Source: Paralcaligenes sp. KSB-10 (GTDB taxonomy: Bacteria > Pseudomonadota > Gammaproteobacteria > Burkholderiales > Burkholderiaceae_B). From it: a stretch of 64,000 nt of DNA. Location: the NCBI RefSeq assembly GCF_021266465.1, contig NZ_CP089848.1, positions 4,386,629 through 4,450,628 on the forward strand, read 5' to 3'. A model generated the notes under the pieces. It did no database searches. It saw nothing but the letters and a program-made list of their open reading frames with translations, and had not been told where the DNA came from. Made by a program: the position numbers and the translations under genes. Shown piece after piece: positions 62,141-64,000 of this stretch (positions are counted from its first letter, which is position 1; each line of letters starts with the position of its first letter).

Positions 62141-63253
62141 TTATTCGACCGTTTTCAGGACGCCGCGACGCATCTGGTCAAGTTCGATCGATTCGAACAA
62201 GGCTTTGAAATTGCCTTCGCCGAACCCATCATTGCCTTTGCGCTGAATAATCTCGAAAAAGATGGGGCCGATTTGGTTTTCGGTGAAAATCTGCAGCAAT
62301 AGGCCTCCACCCGGAGCACCATCCAGCAAGATCCGGTTTTTTTTCAGGCGCTCGACATTTTCTCCGTGTTCGGGCAAGCGGCGGTCAAGCAGTTCGTAAT
62401 AGGTGTCGGGCGTACTTAGAAATTGCAGGCCCGATGCCCTTAGTTGTTCGACAGTGCTGTATATATCGGTGCTGGCCAGGGCGATATGCTGTATGCCTTC
62501 CCCGTGGTACAGATCGAGGTATTCCTGGATCTGGCCTTTTTCTTCGGTGCCTTCTTCGTTGATGGGAATGCGGATGTTGCCGCAAGGCGATGTCATCGCT
62601 TTGGATTTCACGCCGGTGATTTTGCCTTCGATGTCGAAATATCGGACTTCGCGGAAATTGAACAGGCGCTCGTAAAACTCGGCCCATTCGTCCATGCGCC
62701 CTTTGTGAACGTTGTGTGTCAGGTGATCGACGAGCGCCAGTCCAGCGCCCTTGTGGCTGACGTCGGCCTGGGCGGTAGAGGCGTCTATGGGTTCAAAATC
62801 GACGTCGTAAATGCTGATGTCGCCGATTCCGCCATGCCCTTTTTTGCCGTGCCAGCGATCGACCAGATAGATAAGCGAATCGCCTATACCCTTGATGGCT
62901 GGGATGTTGAGTTCCATGGGGCCGCTGCGCGAGTCAAAGCCCCAGGCTCCCAGTTCAAGCGCGCGTTTGTAGGCTTTGGCGGCATCGTCCACGCGAAATG
63001 CTATGGCGCAAATGGAGGGGCCGTGCAGCCTGGCGAAGCGCTGGGCAAAGGAGTCGGGCTCGGCATTGATGAGAAAGTTGGCATCGCCCTGGCGATAGAG
63101 CGTTACGTTTTTATTGCGATGACGGGCGATGGCTTTGAAGCCCAGCGTTTCGAATACCTTGCCCATGGCCACCGGGTCGGGGGCCGCATATTCAATGAAT
63201 TCAAATCCCGCTGTGCCCATAGGGTTGTCCCAGGGCTGAAAACCGGTGTTCAT
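62141..63253 (-). CDS. hppD: 4-hydroxyphenylpyruvate dioxygenase
   Basis: This is a 370-residue two-domain VOC enzyme that converts 4-hydroxyphenylpyruvate to homogentisate in tyrosine breakdown. Iron ligands are the histidines in LVDHLTHNV and GIQHIALAS and the glutamate in IFFEIIQRKG. GGGLLLQIFTENQIGPIFFE is the C-terminal signature. GGAG lies eight bases before the ATG at 63253. The Lrp-type regulator is divergent. Confidence 0.97.
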   Translation of the reverse strand: MNTGFQPWDNPMGTAGFEFIEYAAPDPVAMGKVFETLGFKAIARHRNKNVTLYRQGDANFLINAEPDSFAQRFARLHGPSICAIAFRVDDAAKAYKRALELGAWGFDSRSGPMELNIPAIKGIGDSLIYLVDRWHGKKGHGGIGDISIYDVDFEPIDASTAQADVSHKGAGLALVDHLTHNVHKGRMDEWAEFYERLFNFREVRYFDIEGKITGVKSKAMTSPCGNIRIPINEEGTEEKGQIQEYLDLYHGEGIQHIALASTDIYSTVEQLRASGLQFLSTPDTYYELLDRRLPEHGENVERLKKNRILLDGAPGGGLLLQIFTENQIGPIFFEIIQRKGNDGFGEGNFKALFESIELDQMRRGVLKTVE

Positions 63254-63425
63254 GTCTGCGCTCCAAATAGTGTTGATTGAAATGGGCCGGGTTGTTCCAG
63301 GCGGTGAGCCTGGTTGAGATGCCTGCCTGGTCAAGATTGACGAGTGGTGTTGCGATACCCTCGGCCAAGTGGAGATTTTAAGAAAAAACCCGGAGCAGAC
63401 GATTGCAAAAATGGCTTGAATATTG

Positions 63426-63436
63426 GCTTATTAAGC
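63426..63436. promoter_or_regulatory. Palindrome between hppD and the Lrp-type gene
   Basis: GCTTA-T-TAAGC is an 11-bp palindrome in an AT-rich stretch, 37 bp before the lrp-type start and about 175 bp before hppD. It suits an Lrp/AsnC-type binding site. Confidence 0.4.
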
Positions 63437-63473
63437 AATTTAATGTCGTAATAATATGTTTTTAGGGTTAGAT

Positions 63474-63950
63474 ATGGCTCAAAATTCTTTAGACAGGACA
63501 GACAGGCAAATTTTGATGGAATTGCAGCGCAATGGGCGGCTGAGTAACCAGGATCTGGCCGACCGCGTGGCCCTGTCCCCCAGCCCGTGCTTGAGAAGGG
63601 TGCGGCGTCTGGAGGAGGAGGGCTATATTCGAAATTATGTGGCGCTGGTGAACGCGGAGAAGGTTGGGTTGGGTTTGCTGGCGTATGTGTCGGTGCGGCT
63701 GAATAAAACGGCGCGGGCCAGTCATGCTCCTATGTCCGATTTCGCGCGCGATGTGCAGCTGTGGCCGGAAGTGGTGGAGTGCTATGCCATGACCGGCGAT
63801 ATGGATTATTTGTTGCGCGTGCAGGTCGAGGATCTGACGCAATTCTCGAAATTCGCCATGGATAAGCTGATGCAGCACCCCGCCGTGGTCGATATGCGTT
63901 CAAGTTTTACGTTGCAGCGTATTAAGGAAACTACCGAAATTGCTGTGTAG
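63474..63950 (+). CDS. Lrp/AsnC-family transcriptional regulator
   Basis: This is a 158-residue regulator with an N-terminal helix-turn-helix (LDRTDRQILMELQRNGRLSN, then VALSPSPCLRRVRRLEEEGY) and a C-terminal RAM domain (VECYAMTGDMDYLLRVQVED). Lrp-type proteins sense amino acids. Divergence from hppD suggests control of tyrosine catabolism. A second start six codons upstream at 63456 is possible. The last 50 bp of the window hold nothing recognised. Confidence 0.93.
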   Translation: MAQNSLDRTDRQILMELQRNGRLSNQDLADRVALSPSPCLRRVRRLEEEGYIRNYVALVNAEKVGLGLLAYVSVRLNKTARASHAPMSDFARDVQLWPEVVECYAMTGDMDYLLRVQVEDLTQFSKFAMDKLMQHPAVVDMRSSFTLQRIKETTEIAV

Positions 63951-64000
63951 CCGGAGTGGTTTGTGGGCGGCCTTTGTGAACTGGCTTTAACTGGCTCTAA

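Overview
The window looks like chromosomal DNA of a betaproteobacterium of the Alcaligenaceae (Bordetella / Pusillimonas side). I infer this from several features: many tripartite tricarboxylate transporter (TTT) parts, namely Bug-type receptors and TctAB membrane pairs; the ybgC-tolQRAB-pal-cpoB order; proS divergent from rppH; and zapA followed by a 6S RNA. Base composition is moderately GC-rich and genes are tightly packed. No rRNA, tRNA, CRISPR array, phage or transposase gene is visible.

Layout. 1-5.3 kb: a catabolic cluster with a class I fumarase alpha subunit cut by the window edge, a Bug receptor, an adenylosuccinate-lyase-type enzyme, a divergent GntR regulator and a class V aminotransferase. 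5.4-7.7 kb: an AlkX/YcaQ-type DNA glycosylase, then a radical SAM protein behind a near-consensus LexA box. 7.8-10.2 kb: a PEP-mutase-family enzyme, msrA and a LysR regulator. 10.4-15.4 kb: a CoA-transferase / TRAP transporter / crotonase operon. 16-25.7 kb: uronate dehydrogenase, GST, AsmA, cbpA-cbpM, thioesterase, DUF1428, SRPBCC and nadB, with nadC-nadA converging on nadB. 27.9-33.4 kb: HAD hydrolase, AhpD-like protein, a Bug/aldolase pair, MFS carrier and nitronate monooxygenase. 33.4-38.6 kb: VOC protein, IlvD/Edd dehydratase, EamA carrier, a MarR-GNAT fusion and a divergent D-2-hydroxyacid dehydrogenase. 38.7-47.2 kb: PaaI-type thioesterase, alpha/beta hydrolase, an iron-type ABC importer and the complete Tol-Pal operon. 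47.2-54 kb: proS, rppH, a TctDE two-component system and tctBA. 55-58.6 kb: a small lipoprotein, a beta-hydroxyacid dehydrogenase and a second tctBA. 59-64 kb: a ZapB-like protein, zapA, 6S RNA, a SIMPL protein, lgt, cytochrome c, hppD and an Lrp regulator.

The most unusual content is a non-coding repeat family present at three loci (about 15.5-16.2, 20.23-20.89 and 54.11-54.97 kb). Each copy is a composite with outer inverted ends of about 22 bp. Inside are one or two cassettes of 202-226 bp, each with 32-bp terminal inverted repeats. Internal hairpins differ in sequence between copies but keep their pairing. One copy is flanked by a 5-bp direct repeat. I recognise no named family. It is the best candidate here for an undescribed mobile or structured element.

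Physiologically, the window is about uptake and breakdown of organic acids (TTT, TRAP, lyase/fumarase, CoA-transferase, dehydratases, HppD) combined with housekeeping functions for NAD synthesis, envelope integrity, cell division and RNA turnover. Several operons have recognisable palindromic operators next to their regulators.
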